DNA of 64,000 nucleotides from Pseudomonas brassicacearum (GTDB taxonomy: Bacteria > Pseudomonadota > Gammaproteobacteria > Pseudomonadales > Pseudomonadaceae), in the NCBI RefSeq assembly GCF_003732225.1, contig NZ_MOBJ01000005.1, positions 124,001 through 188,000 on the forward strand. The letters are read 5' to 3'. Position 1 is the first letter of the stretch, and each line of letters starts with the position of its first letter. Below are positions 9,113-18,754 of this stretch, one piece after another. A model generated the notes under the pieces. It was not told where the DNA came from, made no database searches, and saw only the letters and a program-made list of their open reading frames with translations. The position numbers and the translations under genes were made by a program.

Positions 9113-9673
9113 ATGCAGTTGGACCCCGCGAGCGGTTGGTTTGAAGGCGTGCGCCATTGCCCGTCACCCAACTTCAATGCGCGCCCCACGGGCGAAATCT
9201 CCTTGCTGGTGATCCACAACATCAGCCTGCCACCGGCGCAGTTCGCAACGGGCAAGGTGCAGGAATTTTTTCAGAACCGTCTGGATGTCACCGAGCACCC
9301 CTACTTTGAAGGGATTGCCGACTTGCGCGTGTCTGCGCATTTTCTGATCGAACGTGACGGGGCGATCACGCAGTTTGTCTCTTGTCTGGATCGGGCCTGG
9401 CACGCCGGGGTTTCCTGGTTTGAAGGGCGCGAAGGCTGTAACGATTTTTCCGTGGGGATTGAGCTTGAAGGCACCGATGATCTGCCGTTCACCGATGCTC
9501 AATATCTAGCGCTGATTGCCCTGACCCGCCAATTGCAGTCTACGTTTACAGCCATCACCCATTCACGTATCCAGGGTCATAGCGATATCGCACCTGGGCG
9601 CAAGACGGATCCGGGACCGGCGTTCGACTGGGCGCGCTACCGCGCTGCTCTGGAAAAAGGGGAAGCACAATGA
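9113..9673 (+). CDS. ampD: 1,6-anhydro-N-acetylmuramyl-L-alanine amidase AmpD
   Basis: A 186-residue cytosolic zinc amidase of cell-wall recycling. It removes the peptide from 1,6-anhydromuropeptides and so keeps AmpR-dependent beta-lactamase expression low. Expected zinc ligands H35 (VIHN), H156 (GHSDIAPGRKTDPGP) and D166 are present, with K164 and the Glu of VGIELEG as catalytic residues. The ATG at 9113 follows GAAGGAG. The stop overlaps the ampE start (ATGA), so the two are translationally coupled. Confidence 0.96.
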   Translation: MQLDPASGWFEGVRHCPSPNFNARPTGEISLLVIHNISLPPAQFATGKVQEFFQNRLDVTEHPYFEGIADLRVSAHFLIERDGAITQFVSCLDRAWHAGVSWFEGREGCNDFSVGIELEGTDDLPFTDAQYLALIALTRQLQSTFTAITHSRIQGHSDIAPGRKTDPGPAFDWARYRAALEKGEAQ

Positions 9674-10506
9674 GTTTTCTGGTGTTACTGCTGGCGGTCT
9701 GGATCGAGAAGTTCTCGGCCTTGCGTCATCAAGTTCAGCGCGACAGTGGTTGGTTGCGCGAGCTGGCCAAACTTGAAGCCAGCCCAAAACTTACGAATCG
9801 GCCTTGGCTGGTACTGGCATTGCTGGTGCTGTTCCCTGTGGCGTTGCTCGGTTTGTTGTTGCTGGTGCTGGAGCCGGTTGCTTACGGCTTGCTGGCCTTG
9901 CCGGTGCATTTGCTGGTGGTGATTTACAGCCTGGGCCGTGGTGATTTGCTCGGCGGCTTGGGACCGTTTCGTGATGCCTGGCGCCGGGAAGACCTGCAAG
10001 CGGCGGCGCATGTCGCCAAACGTGACCTGGACATTTGCGCCGACAGTGGCGAGCAACTGCTGCAAAGGGTGCAAGCCCATTTGCTGTGGGAGGCTTACCA
10101 GAGTTTTTTTGCGGTGATTTTCTGGTACTTCCTGCTCGGCCCGGTGGCAGCGTTGAGTTATCGCTTGCTGGCCCTGGCGTCTGAACACAGCAAGAACCCG
10201 GCTCTGGTTGAGCGCGCCGGACAATTGCGACATGCCTTTGACTGGTTGCCGGTACGCTTGCTGGCCGCGAGTTTTGCCCTGGTAGGCAACTTCGTCGCGG
10301 TCAGTCGGGTGATGCTCCATGAGTTATTGAACTGGAACATCAGCGCTGCGCAGTTGATCGAGAAAGTCGGCATGGTTGCGGGTGAAATTCCTGCGCCAGT
10401 GGCGGGGCCAGAAGGGATCAACAGCCTGGATCAGCTCTGGGAACTGCTGCTGCGGGCAGCGGTGGTCTGGTATGCCGGGTTTGCCGTTTGGACCGTGTTG
10501 CGCTGA
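9670..10506 (+). CDS. ampE: Inner-membrane regulatory protein AmpE
   Basis: A 278-residue integral membrane protein of the AmpE/CobD-like family, historically linked to beta-lactamase regulation as partner of AmpD; its biochemical role is not settled. About four hydrophobic segments are visible (near residues 48-85, 138-165, 195-215 and the C-terminus). It starts inside the ampD stop (ATGA overlap), the standard ampDE operon arrangement. Confidence 0.92.
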   Translation: MSFLVLLLAVWIEKFSALRHQVQRDSGWLRELAKLEASPKLTNRPWLVLALLVLFPVALLGLLLLVLEPVAYGLLALPVHLLVVIYSLGRGDLLGGLGPFRDAWRREDLQAAAHVAKRDLDICADSGEQLLQRVQAHLLWEAYQSFFAVIFWYFLLGPVAALSYRLLALASEHSKNPALVERAGQLRHAFDWLPVRLLAASFALVGNFVAVSRVMLHELLNWNISAAQLIEKVGMVAGEIPAPVAGPEGINSLDQLWELLLRAAVVWYAGFAVWTVLR

Positions 10507-10523
10507 TTTCTGCATAACGCCGA

Positions 10524-10671
10524 AAAGATCGCAGCCTTGTAGCAGCTGCCGAAGGCTGCGTTCGGCTGCGAAGCAGTCGTAAATCCTGCTTGCGCGGTGA
10601 GCCTGACAAACCGCAGTGCCTGAGTTGGCGACTGCTGCGCAGCCGAACGCAGCCTTCGGCAGCTGCTACAG
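10524..10671. repeat. REP-like inverted pair, GCAGCTGCCGAAGGCTGCG family
   Basis: A long imperfect palindrome: GTAGCAGCTGCCGAAGGCTG on the left mirrors CAGCCTTCGGCAGCTGCTAC on the right, with inner arms CGGCTGCGAAGCAGTCG / CGACTGCTGCGCAGCCG. A partial copy of the GATCGCAGCC unit abuts its left end, so two repeat families are nested. It fills much of the gap after ampE; promoter sequence for the next gene must lie in 10680-10811. Confidence 0.8.
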
Positions 10672-10811
10672 GGGCGCGTGCGCTCCAGCTGTTAACCTTA
10701 AGTTACAAACCCCCTCCTCGATTTGAGCTATACAGAAGCAGCGCGCCATAGTGGCTATCTGCTGCATCTGCGTGCCTGCGAATAAAAATAAGAAATGAAA
10801 GGGGGACGTCT

Positions 10812-12842
10812 GTGAAGAGTTTGCTCTATCCCGCCGTTGCATTGATGAATCGCCTGAGCTTCGGCATGAAGTTCAGCCTGATCAGCGTGCTGTTTTTCTT
10901 TCCCATGCTGGTGACCAATTTCTATCTGGTCCGCGACTCGTATCGCGAATTCCAGGGCACTCAGGTCGAGTTGCAAAGTCTCGACCTGTTGGGCAGTGGT
11001 ATGGCGCTACGGCGGGATCTGGAAACCTTGAACAACCTGGTGCAGATCAACGCGACCCTCGGCCAGTCCGGCAAGGCGGGAGATATCGAATCGAAGATCA
11101 GCGTCCTTGAGCAGAACGTGCTTGCACACCTGCAAGGCCTGAGCGCGATGACCATCGATCCTGAGCAGGTCAGTGTTTTCGATGGAAAACGCGATGAAAT
11201 GATCGCGGCGTTCAAGGCCCAGCAGGCAGAAACGTCCCTGCAAAGCAAAAGCGCGTTGATCGGCAAACTGCTCGGTAATGCACAGGTTTTCGGTCAGATC
11301 ATCGCCAGTCAGGCCGGTCTGAGCCGCGACAACCAGAGTGACATGCGCCAATTGAGCGAGCTGATCACCAATGTCACTCCACGCGTCACGCAAACCCTCG
11401 GCGAAGGCCGGGCGATGGGGGCCTACTCGCTGGGGCAGGGGTTTCTCAATTCCGCTTCGAGCACCCGTTTCGATGAACTGCTGGCGCAGATTGAAAAGCT
11501 TCAGGCCGAATACACCTTGAAATTGCAGGATGTGTTGGGTGTCGGTAAAGCTGCGCGTGAGGTGCTGGAACCCTCGGCGAATGCCAGTAAGGCAACGCTC
11601 AAGCAAGCCAGCGAGCTGTTTGAAGAGCAAGTGGTGATGGCCGATACCCTCGATAAACCGTGGCAGGGTTTTTACGATCAGGTCACCGGGCTGATGGAGA
11701 AGACCTATCAACTGAACGATGCGACGCTGAAGTTTCTCGACGTGCAATTGCAGCAACGCCTGGAGCAAAATCGCACGCACATGCTGCTGCAAGTGGTGGC
11801 GCTGTCGGCGGTTTTTGTGCTGATTTTCTATCTCTACGGTGGTTTCTACGCTTCCACCCGCACCACTCTCAAGCGTCTGGGCGGGGTCATGGACAAGGTG
11901 GCGGCCGGTGACATGACCGTTACGTTTACCGCCCATAGCCGTGATGAGTTGGGTGAGCTGGGCAACGTCTTCAATGGCACCGTGGCCAAGATCCATGACC
12001 TGATCGAGTTGGTCGGCAAGACCGTCAACGAGGTCGAGCGTCAGGCGAGTCAGGTGGAGACGGTATCGGCCCAGAGCAATCAGGCGGTGGCCGGCCAGCG
12101 TACGCAGATCGAGCAGGTCGCCACGGCGATGAACCAGATGTCGGCCACCGCTCAAGAGGTCGCACGCAGTGCCGCGGCTGCCGTCAGCAGTGCCCATAGC
12201 GTGAACGACGAAACCATTAGCGGACGCGGGTTGGTCGAGTCGCAATAAGGCAGCATTGCGCAACTGGCCAGCGAGATCGATTCGTCGGTGTTGGTGATCA
12301 ATCAACTGGCCAGTGACAGCCAGTCCATCAGTCGCGTGCTGGAAGTGATCAAGAGCATCGCTGAACAGACCAACCTGCTGGCGCTCAACGCCGCCATCGA
12401 GGCCGCTCGTGCAGGCGAGCAGGGACGTGGTTTTGCGGTGGTGGCCGATGAGGTCCGCACCCTGGCCAAACGCACCCAGCAATCGACTGAAGAAATCGAG
12501 CAGATGATTGCCAAGCTGCACGGCGGCGTTGGCGCGGCCGTGAAGGCCATGGGCGTCAGTCATCAGATGGCCAGTGGCACGGTGGGTCAGTCGGAAAAGG
12601 TTCAGCAAGCGCTGGAAAACATTCTGGGCGCGGTGGGCATGATCGTCGACCAGAACCAGCAAATTGCCGCGGCAGTCGAGCAGCAAACTGCGGTGGCCCA
12701 CGACATCGACCAGAACATTGTCGAGATCAACCGGGCCGGCGAGCGCACCGCCGAAGGTGCGCACCAGACCGAAAGCGCCAGTCGTGCACTGTCGGCCCAA
12801 GTCGTGCAGTTGAAGCACTTGATCAGCGCGTTCAGGGTTTGA
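10812..12842 (+). pseudogene. Methyl-accepting chemotaxis protein interrupted by an in-frame stop
   Basis: The frame encodes a 676-codon chemoreceptor broken by TAA at 12246-12248 (codon 479). Before it are a membrane segment near residues 20-45, a long periplasmic helical sensor domain, a second membrane segment near 315-340, a HAMP domain (about 345-395) and the first methylation helix. After the stop the same frame resumes without any shift and encodes the signalling tip (EQTNLLALNAAIEAARAGEQ, RGFAVVADEVRTLAKRT) and the second methylation helix. The context ESQ-stop-GSIAQLASEID fits a CAA or CAG to TAA change. The truncated product would lack the CheA/CheW-contact tip. Synteny after ampE matches the P. 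aeruginosa transducer. The start is GTG after AGGGGGACG. Confidence 0.88.
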
Positions 12843-12857
12843 AGATTGGTAGACGGC

Positions 12858-13634
12858 TTACCAGTTGAACAGCTCGCAGGCATTGGCGGTGCTGGCGGCG
12901 GCCAGTTGTTCGGGGCTGATGGCCATGATTTGCGCCAATGCCGCGCAAATCGCCGGCAGATGAGCAGGGCTGTTGCGTTGTCCGGGGTACATGGCGGGCG
13001 CCATGTCCGGTGAATCGGTTTCCAGTACCACCGAGGTCAGTGGCAAACCGGCGATCACTTTGTGCATGCGCAAGGCTTGTGGCCAGGTTGCCGCGCCGCC
13101 CAATCCCAGTTTGAAGCCGAGTTTGATGTATTCGCGGGCCTCTTCCTGGCTGCCGGCAAAGGCGTGGATGATGCCGGCGCGTTTGAGCCTGAAGCGTTTC
13201 AAGGTCGCAATCACGGCCGCATGGCTACGCCGCACATGCAGCAGCGCGGGCAATTGGAAGTCCGCCGCCAGCTGCAGTTGTGCTTCAAACAGCGCTTGCT
13301 GGCGTTCGCGGTCCAGAGCCTCAAGAAAGTAATCCAGACCAATTTCACCTACCGCACACAGTTGCCGATGGCCGGCCAGACGCGTCAGCCAGTCCGCCAG
13401 CTCAATCAGGTCGACAGGGCGATGCTCATCGACGTAGACCGGGTGCAGGCCAAATGCGGCATGCAGGTCCGGATCGCTTTGCACCAGATCCCAAACCCGC
13501 TGCCAATTGCGCTGATAAACCCCCAGCACCACCATCCGCTTCACACCCAAGGCGCGGCTTTGAGCCAGCAGCGCCTGACGGTCTTCGTCGAAGTCCGGAA
13601 AGTCCAGATGAGTGTGGCTGTCGATCAGCTCCAC
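12858..13634 (-). CDS. TatD family metal-dependent hydrolase / deoxyribonuclease
   Basis: A 258-residue TatD-like TIM-barrel hydrolase. Metal-binding motifs are visible: the N-terminal DSHTHLDF, the VGEIGLDY glutamate, LHVRRSH, HAFAG and the C-terminal ETDSPDMAP. Relatives have 3'-5' DNase activity, but the in-vivo role is uncertain; it is closest to the YjjV type. The start is GTG at 13634, three bases after the cra stop, so it is read from the cra transcript. This cra-tatD pairing beside fruBKA is common in Pseudomonas. Confidence 0.92.
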   Translation of the reverse strand: MELIDSHTHLDFPDFDEDRQALLAQSRALGVKRMVVLGVYQRNWQRVWDLVQSDPDLHAAFGLHPVYVDEHRPVDLIELADWLTRLAGHRQLCAVGEIGLDYFLEALDRERQQALFEAQLQLAADFQLPALLHVRRSHAAVIATLKRFRLKRAGIIHAFAGSQEEAREYIKLGFKLGLGGAATWPQALRMHKVIAGLPLTSVVLETDSPDMAPAMYPGQRNSPAHLPAICAALAQIMAISPEQLAAASTANACELFNW

Positions 13635-13637
13635 GTT

Positions 13638-14633
13638 TCAGTCCTGGCGAATACGCTGCTTGAAGGTCCGCGCGATGGCTTGCACGCCGGGTTGGTAATG
13701 GTCTTCTTCAATCGCCGCGAGAGCCAGTTGCAGGACTTTATCGGCGATCAGTTGATGCTGCTGGGCCATGGCGTTGACCGGCAGCGGCAGGAAGTCCAGC
13801 AACTGTGTGTCACCAAAAGTGCCGAGGCGCAGCGGGCGAGTTTTCAACGGGAAGTCATGCAAGGCATCGAACACGCCTTGAAGCAGCACATAGGAAGTGG
13901 TCACCAACGCATCCGGCAGGTGACCGAGGCGTTGCAGCAATTCCTCCATCAACTGCCGACCGCAGTCACGACTGAACGACTCGCCGTGTTCGATCAAGAC
14001 GTCACCTTTGAAATCGACCAGGGCCTGCTTGAAGCCGGCGGCACGTTCCTGGCTGATGCTCAGCTCAGGCCGCGCACCGATCAGCGCAATCTGCTTGGGT
14101 TCTGGCTGCAACAGGCTGCGGGTGAGGTTCAGGCTGGCTTCGCGATCATCGCTGATCACCGAGCAGAAGTGCTCAGGCTCCATGACCCGGTCGATGGCAA
14201 TGATCGGCAAGCCCTTGGCCTGCAACTGGAGATAACTGTCATCGCCGGCCGGCAGGCAGCTGGCGACGATCAATGCATCACAACGCCGTGCGCGAAACAG
14301 CGCAAGCAACTGGCGCTCGCTGTCCGGTGCATCGTCGGAGCTGGCAATCAGCAGCTGATAGCCACGCGCCCGGGCACCCTGTTCGAGGAGCTTGGCGATC
14401 CGCGCGTAACTGGGGTTTTCCAGGTCCGGCAGAATGAAGCCCAGGGTGCGGGTGTGCCGACTGCGCAGCCCGGCGGCTTGAGGGTTAGGCGTGAAGCCAT
14501 GTTGCTCGACCACCGCGCGCACGCGCTCGACGGTGGCGTTGCTGATGCGTTGCTGTTCGGCCTTGCCATTGATGACATAGCTGGCGGTGGTGACAGACAC
14601 ACCGGCCAACTGGGCGATATCACTGAGTTTCAA
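13638..14633 (-). CDS. cra: Catabolite repressor/activator Cra (FruR), LacI family
   Basis: A 331-residue LacI-type regulator with an N-terminal helix-turn-helix (residues 1-25, KLSDIAQLAGVSVTTASYVI) and hinge (VINGKAEQQRIS), then a periplasmic-binding-like effector domain. The N-terminus is nearly that of E. coli Cra, supporting the TTG start at 14633 preceded by AAGGAAA. In Pseudomonas Cra mainly represses the fru operon and is released by fructose 1-phosphate. It diverges from fruB with an exact Cra box between them. Confidence 0.95.
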   Translation of the reverse strand: MKLSDIAQLAGVSVTTASYVINGKAEQQRISNATVERVRAVVEQHGFTPNPQAAGLRSRHTRTLGFILPDLENPSYARIAKLLEQGARARGYQLLIASSDDAPDSERQLLALFRARRCDALIVASCLPAGDDSYLQLQAKGLPIIAIDRVMEPEHFCSVISDDREASLNLTRSLLQPEPKQIALIGARPELSISQERAAGFKQALVDFKGDVLIEHGESFSRDCGRQLMEELLQRLGHLPDALVTTSYVLLQGVFDALHDFPLKTRPLRLGTFGDTQLLDFLPLPVNAMAQQHQLIADKVLQLALAAIEEDHYQPGVQAIARTFKQRIRQD

Positions 14634-14778
14634 CCCGGGATTTCCTTGTTTTTTCGAGCTTGCCCCGACATTTTGTCCAATCCTACCCGATTACGGCAGG
14701 CGACCCATGTCGCAACGCATCCGACAAGTTGGACTTCAAGGTTGGGAGATTATCGAGTAACGTGCCAACTCATCTAGA

Positions 14779-14790
14779 TTAAACGTTTCA
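14779..14790. promoter_or_regulatory. Cra operator upstream of fruB
   Basis: The 12-mer TTAAACGTTTCA lies in the 307-base gap between divergent cra and fruB, 150 bases before the fruB ATG. It is identical to the operator I know from the P. putida fruB promoter. Apart from this box and the promoters, the gap (14634-14940) shows no gene. Confidence 0.85.
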
Positions 14791-14940
14791 GCAAGCGTAT
14801 TTTCTTCGCTATTGGCTCTTTTTGCCGGTTCTGCCGTGAAACCGACAAAGGATGCTCTGAAAAAGAGTGCTCTGAATAAAGCCTAAACTGATTCAATCAA
14901 AACAATACCTGGTGCGATCCCGCGCCAAAAAGGAGAAAGC

Positions 14941-17802
14941 ATGCTCGAGCTCACCATAGAGCAGATATCCATGGGCCAGTCGGCTGTGGATAAAGCCGCC
15001 GCATTGCATTTGCTGGCCGACAGGCTGGTCGCCGATGGCCTGGTGGCCGAGGGTTATCTCAGCGGATTGCAGGCGCGTGAAGCCCAGGGTTCGACCTTTC
15101 TCGGCCAAGGTATTGCGATCCCCCACGGAACCCCCGATACCCGCGATCTGGTGCACACCACCGGCGTGCGTTTGTTGCAGTTCCCCGAAGGTGTGGATTG
15201 GGGCGATGGCCACATCGTGTACCTGGCGATCGGTATCGCGGCCAAATCCGACGAACATTTGCGCCTGCTGCAATTGCTGACCCGCGCCCTCGGTGAAACC
15301 GATCTCGGCCAGGCCTTGCGCCGTGCCAGCAGCAGCGACGCCCTGCTGAAACTGCTACAAGGTGCGCCGCAAGAGCTGGCGTTGGATGCACAAATGATCG
15401 GCCTGGGTGTATCCGCCGACGATTTCGAAGAGCTGGTCTGGCGCGGTGCGCGGTTGTTGCGTCAGGCCGACTGCGTGAGCAATGGCTTCTCTGCGGTATT
15501 GCAGCAGGTCGAAGCGCTACCGTTGGGCGATGGTCTGTGGTGGTTGCACAGCGAACAAACGGTCAAGCGCCCGGGCCTGGCCTTCGTCACCCCGGACAAA
15601 CCTATTCGTTACCTTGGCCAGCCGCTGAGCGGGCTGTTCTGTCTGGCCAGCCTCGGCGAGGCGCATCAAGCCCTGCTCGAGCGCCTTTGCGCCTTGCTGA
15701 TTGAAGGCCGTGGCCACGAGCTGGGGCGCGCCACCAGCCGCCGTGCGGTGCTGGAAGTGCTCGGCGGCGAGTTGCCAGCCGATTGGCCGAGTGCCCGCAT
15801 TGCCCTGGCCAACGCCCACGGTTTGCACGCACGACCGGCAAAGATCCTCGCGCAACTGGCGAAAAGTTTTGAAGGCGAGATCCGCGTACGCATCGTCGAC
15901 GGTCAGGACAGCGCAGTGTCGGTGAAGAGCTTGAGCAAACTGCTCAGCCTCGGCGCCCGTCGGGGCCAGGTGCTGGAGTTGATCGCCGAGCCGAGCATTG
16001 CCGCCGATGCCTTGCCAGCGTTGCTGGCGGCTATCGAAGAAGGTCTGGGCGAAGAAATTGAGCCCTTGCCGACTGCGAGCGCACCGAGTGAGGTCATCGC
16101 CGAAGTCACCACCGTTTTGCTCGCTCCAGCCTCGGGCAGTGTGATCCAGGCCATCGCCGCTGCACCGGGGATTGCCATTGGCCCTGCGCATATCCACGTG
16201 CTGCAAGCGATCGATTACCCATTGCGTGGCGAGTCCACGGCCATCGAACGCGAGCGTCTGAAAACCGCCCTGGCCGATGTTCGTCGCGATATCGAAGGCT
16301 TGATCCAGCGCAGCAAGGCCAAGGCCATTCGCGAGATTTTCATCACCCACCAGGAAATGCTCGACGACCCGGAGCTGACCGACGAAGTCGACACTCGCCT
16401 CAAGCAAGGCGAGAGCGCTGAAGCTGCGTGGATGGCGGTGATCGACGCGGCAGCCAAACAACAGGAATCCTTGCAGGACGCCTTGCTCGCCGAACGTGCA
16501 GCGGACTTGCGTGATATCGGTCGGCGGGTGCTGGCACAACTGTGCGGCATCGAAACCCCGAGCGAACCGGATCAGCCGTACATTTTGGTGATGGATGAAG
16601 TCGGTCCATCGGATGTAGCGCGCCTTGATCCGACGCGGGTGGCCGGCATTCTCACCGCGCGCGGCGGTGCCACCGCCCACAGCGCGATCGTCGCTCGGGC
16701 CCTGGGCATTCCGGCGCTGGTCGGTGCTGGCGCGGCGGTGTTGCTGCTGGCGCCGGGCACGCCGTTGCTGCTCGATGGTCAACGCGGTCGGCTGCATGTC
16801 GACGCCGATGCTGCGACGTTGCAGCGTGCCGCCGAAGAACGTGACAACCGCGAACAACGTCTGCAAGCCGCAGCGGCCCAGCGTCACCAACCGGCGCTGA
16901 CCCTTGACGGCCATGCGGTCGAAGTGTTCGCCAACATTGGCGAAAGCGCAGGCGTGGTCAGCGCGGTGGAGCAGGGTGCTGAAGGTATTGGTCTGCTGCG
17001 CACCGAACTGATTTTCATGGCCCATCCGCAAGCGCCGGACGAAGCCACTCAAGAGACCGAATACCGTCGGGTGCTCGATGGCCTGGCCGGACGGCCGCTG
17101 GTGGTGCGGACCCTCGATGTCGGCGGTGACAAGCCGTTGCCGTATTGGCCGATTGCCAAGGAAGAAAACCCGTTCCTCGGCGTACGCGGGATTCGCCTGA
17201 CATTGCAGCGTCCGCAGATCATGGAAGCGCAGTTGCGTGCCTTGCTGCGTGCCGCCGATAACCGTCCGTTGCGGATCATGTTCCCGATGGTCGGCAGCGT
17301 CGATGAATGGCGTCAGGCGCGGGACATGACCGAGCGCCTGCGTCTGGAAATCCCGGTGGCCGACCTGCAACTGGGGATCATGATCGAAGTGCCGTCGGCA
17401 GCCTTACTGGCGCCGGTCCTGGCCAAAGAAGTCGACTTCTTCAGCGTCGGCACCAACGACCTGACCCAATACACCCTGGCCATCGACCGTGGTCACCCGA
17501 CCCTGTCGGCCCAGGCCGACGGCTTGCATCCTGCGGTCTTGCAACTGATCGACATCACCGTGCGTGCCGCCCATGCCCATGGCAAATGGGTGGGGGTGTG
17601 CGGCGAACTGGCGGCGGACCCGCTGGCCGTGCCGGTGTTGGTTGGCTTGGGTGTGGACGAATTGAGCGTCTCGGCGCGCAGCATCGGCGAGGTCAAGGCA
17701 CGGGTCCGTGAGCTGAGTCTTGCGCAGGTAAAACATCTGGCCCAACAGGCTCTGGCCGTGGGCAGCGCGAATGAAGTGCGCGCATTAGTGGAGGCTTTGT
17801 AA
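14941..17802 (+). CDS. fruB: Fructose PTS multiphosphoryl transfer protein (EIIA-HPr-EI)
   Basis: A 953-residue fusion that carries phosphate from PEP to the fructose permease FruA. Domains: EIIA-Fru (about 1-145, active His62 in IPHGTPDT), a spacer, HPr (about 285-370, His296 in HGLHARPA), and enzyme I (about 400-953, His580 in GGATAHSAIVARA, with C-terminal PEP-binding motifs GIGLLRTELIFM and SVGTNDLTQY). ATG at 14941 follows AAGGAG. Its stop overlaps the fruK start (TAATG). Repression by Cra is likely from the upstream operator. Confidence 0.96.
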   Translation: MLELTIEQISMGQSAVDKAAALHLLADRLVADGLVAEGYLSGLQAREAQGSTFLGQGIAIPHGTPDTRDLVHTTGVRLLQFPEGVDWGDGHIVYLAIGIAAKSDEHLRLLQLLTRALGETDLGQALRRASSSDALLKLLQGAPQELALDAQMIGLGVSADDFEELVWRGARLLRQADCVSNGFSAVLQQVEALPLGDGLWWLHSEQTVKRPGLAFVTPDKPIRYLGQPLSGLFCLASLGEAHQALLERLCALLIEGRGHELGRATSRRAVLEVLGGELPADWPSARIALANAHGLHARPAKILAQLAKSFEGEIRVRIVDGQDSAVSVKSLSKLLSLGARRGQVLELIAEPSIAADALPALLAAIEEGLGEEIEPLPTASAPSEVIAEVTTVLLAPASGSVIQAIAAAPGIAIGPAHIHVLQAIDYPLRGESTAIERERLKTALADVRRDIEGLIQRSKAKAIREIFITHQEMLDDPELTDEVDTRLKQGESAEAAWMAVIDAAAKQQESLQDALLAERAADLRDIGRRVLAQLCGIETPSEPDQPYILVMDEVGPSDVARLDPTRVAGILTARGGATAHSAIVARALGIPALVGAGAAVLLLAPGTPLLLDGQRGRLHVDADAATLQRAAEERDNREQRLQAAAAQRHQPALTLDGHAVEVFANIGESAGVVSAVEQGAEGIGLLRTELIFMAHPQAPDEATQETEYRRVLDGLAGRPLVVRTLDVGGDKPLPYWPIAKEENPFLGVRGIRLTLQRPQIMEAQLRALLRAADNRPLRIMFPMVGSVDEWRQARDMTERLRLEIPVADLQLGIMIEVPSAALLAPVLAKEVDFFSVGTNDLTQYTLAIDRGHPTLSAQADGLHPAVLQLIDITVRAAHAHGKWVGVCGELAADPLAVPVLVGLGVDELSVSARSIGEVKARVRELSLAQVKHLAQQALAVGSANEVRALVEAL

Positions 17803-18743
17803 TGGCCAAAATCCTGACTCTTACCCTTAATCCGGCGCTGGACCTTACCGTTCAGTTACCGCGTCTGGAACCGGGTCAAGTCAACCGCAGCGACGCCATG
17901 CACACCCATGCCGCCGGCAAGGGCGTGAATGTGGCGCAGGTGCTTGCGGACCTCGGGCATCAGCTGACGGTCAGCGGCTTTCTCGGCGAGGACAATCTTC
18001 AGGCGTTCGAAGCGTTGTTCGCCCGCCGTGGTTTTGTCGATGCGTTTATCCGCGTGCCGGGGGAAACCCGCAGCAACATCAAACTGGCAGAAGCGGACGG
18101 GCGCATCACCGACCTCAACGGTCCGGGGCCGCTGGTCAATGAGGTCGCGCAGCAGGCGTTGCTCGATCGTCTGGATCAGATTGCTATGGGCCATGATGCG
18201 GTGGTGGTCGCCGGCAGTTTGCCGCGAGGCGTCAGTGCGCATTGGTTGCAGGCACTGTTGCTGCGCCTCAAGTCCAAGGGTTTGAAAGTCGCCCTGGACA
18301 CCAGCGGCGAAGCCTTGCGCGCAGGTCTGGCGGCTGGCCCGTGGCTGATCAAACCCAACACCGAAGAGCTGGCCGACGCGCTGGACTGCGAGGTGGTTTC
18401 GGTGACCGCTCAAGCCGAAGCGGCGAGCCGCTTGCACGCTCAAGGTATCGAACACGTGGTGATTTCCCACGGTGCCGACGGCGTGAACTGGTTCAGTGTC
18501 GGTTCGGCGATGCACGCGACGCCACCCAGGGTCAGCGTTGCCAGCACGGTAGGCGCAGGCGATTCGTTGCTGGCGGGCATGCTCCACGGTTTGCTCAGTG
18601 CCGATACGCCTGAGCAGACTTTGCGCACCGCCACGGCGATTGCCGCCATGGCGGTCACCCAGATCGGTTTCGGTATCGGCGACGCCGCGCAACTGGCGCA
18701 GCTCGAACAGGGCGTGCGTGTGCGCCTCCTGACAGAACAATAA
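17802..18743 (+). CDS. fruK: 1-phosphofructokinase
   Basis: A 313-residue PfkB-family kinase that phosphorylates fructose 1-phosphate to fructose 1,6-bisphosphate. PfkB signatures are present: AAGKGVNVAQVLADLG near the N-terminus and the C-terminal STVGAGDSLLAGML with the catalytic Asp. Its start overlaps the fruB stop by one base, and fruA follows 11 bases after its stop, so all three fru proteins should be made from one message. It removes the Cra effector fructose 1-phosphate. Confidence 0.95.
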   Translation: MAKILTLTLNPALDLTVQLPRLEPGQVNRSDAMHTHAAGKGVNVAQVLADLGHQLTVSGFLGEDNLQAFEALFARRGFVDAFIRVPGETRSNIKLAEADGRITDLNGPGPLVNEVAQQALLDRLDQIAMGHDAVVVAGSLPRGVSAHWLQALLLRLKSKGLKVALDTSGEALRAGLAAGPWLIKPNTEELADALDCEVVSVTAQAEAASRLHAQGIEHVVISHGADGVNWFSVGSAMHATPPRVSVASTVGAGDSLLAGMLHGLLSADTPEQTLRTATAIAAMAVTQIGFGIGDAAQLAQLEQGVRVRLLTEQ

Positions 18744-18754
18744 GAGGGTTGGTC

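Noticed and set aside
12288..12842. A separate gene starting at the internal GTG after the chemoreceptor stop
   Set aside because: No ribosome site is evident; the frame is the uninterrupted continuation of the chemoreceptor, so I treat it as the downstream part of a pseudogene.
13062..14777. A 571-codon plus-strand frame over tatD and cra
   Set aside because: It is antisense to two recognised proteins and shows no motif.
14634..14940. Small RNA in the cra-fruB gap
   Set aside because: No terminator-like hairpin with a T run is visible; the Cra box and promoters are enough to explain the gap.
18749..18754. TTG at 18749 as the fruA start
   Set aside because: The ATG at 18755 has an optimally spaced AAGAGG, and the family N-terminus begins with MKLAIVTACP.
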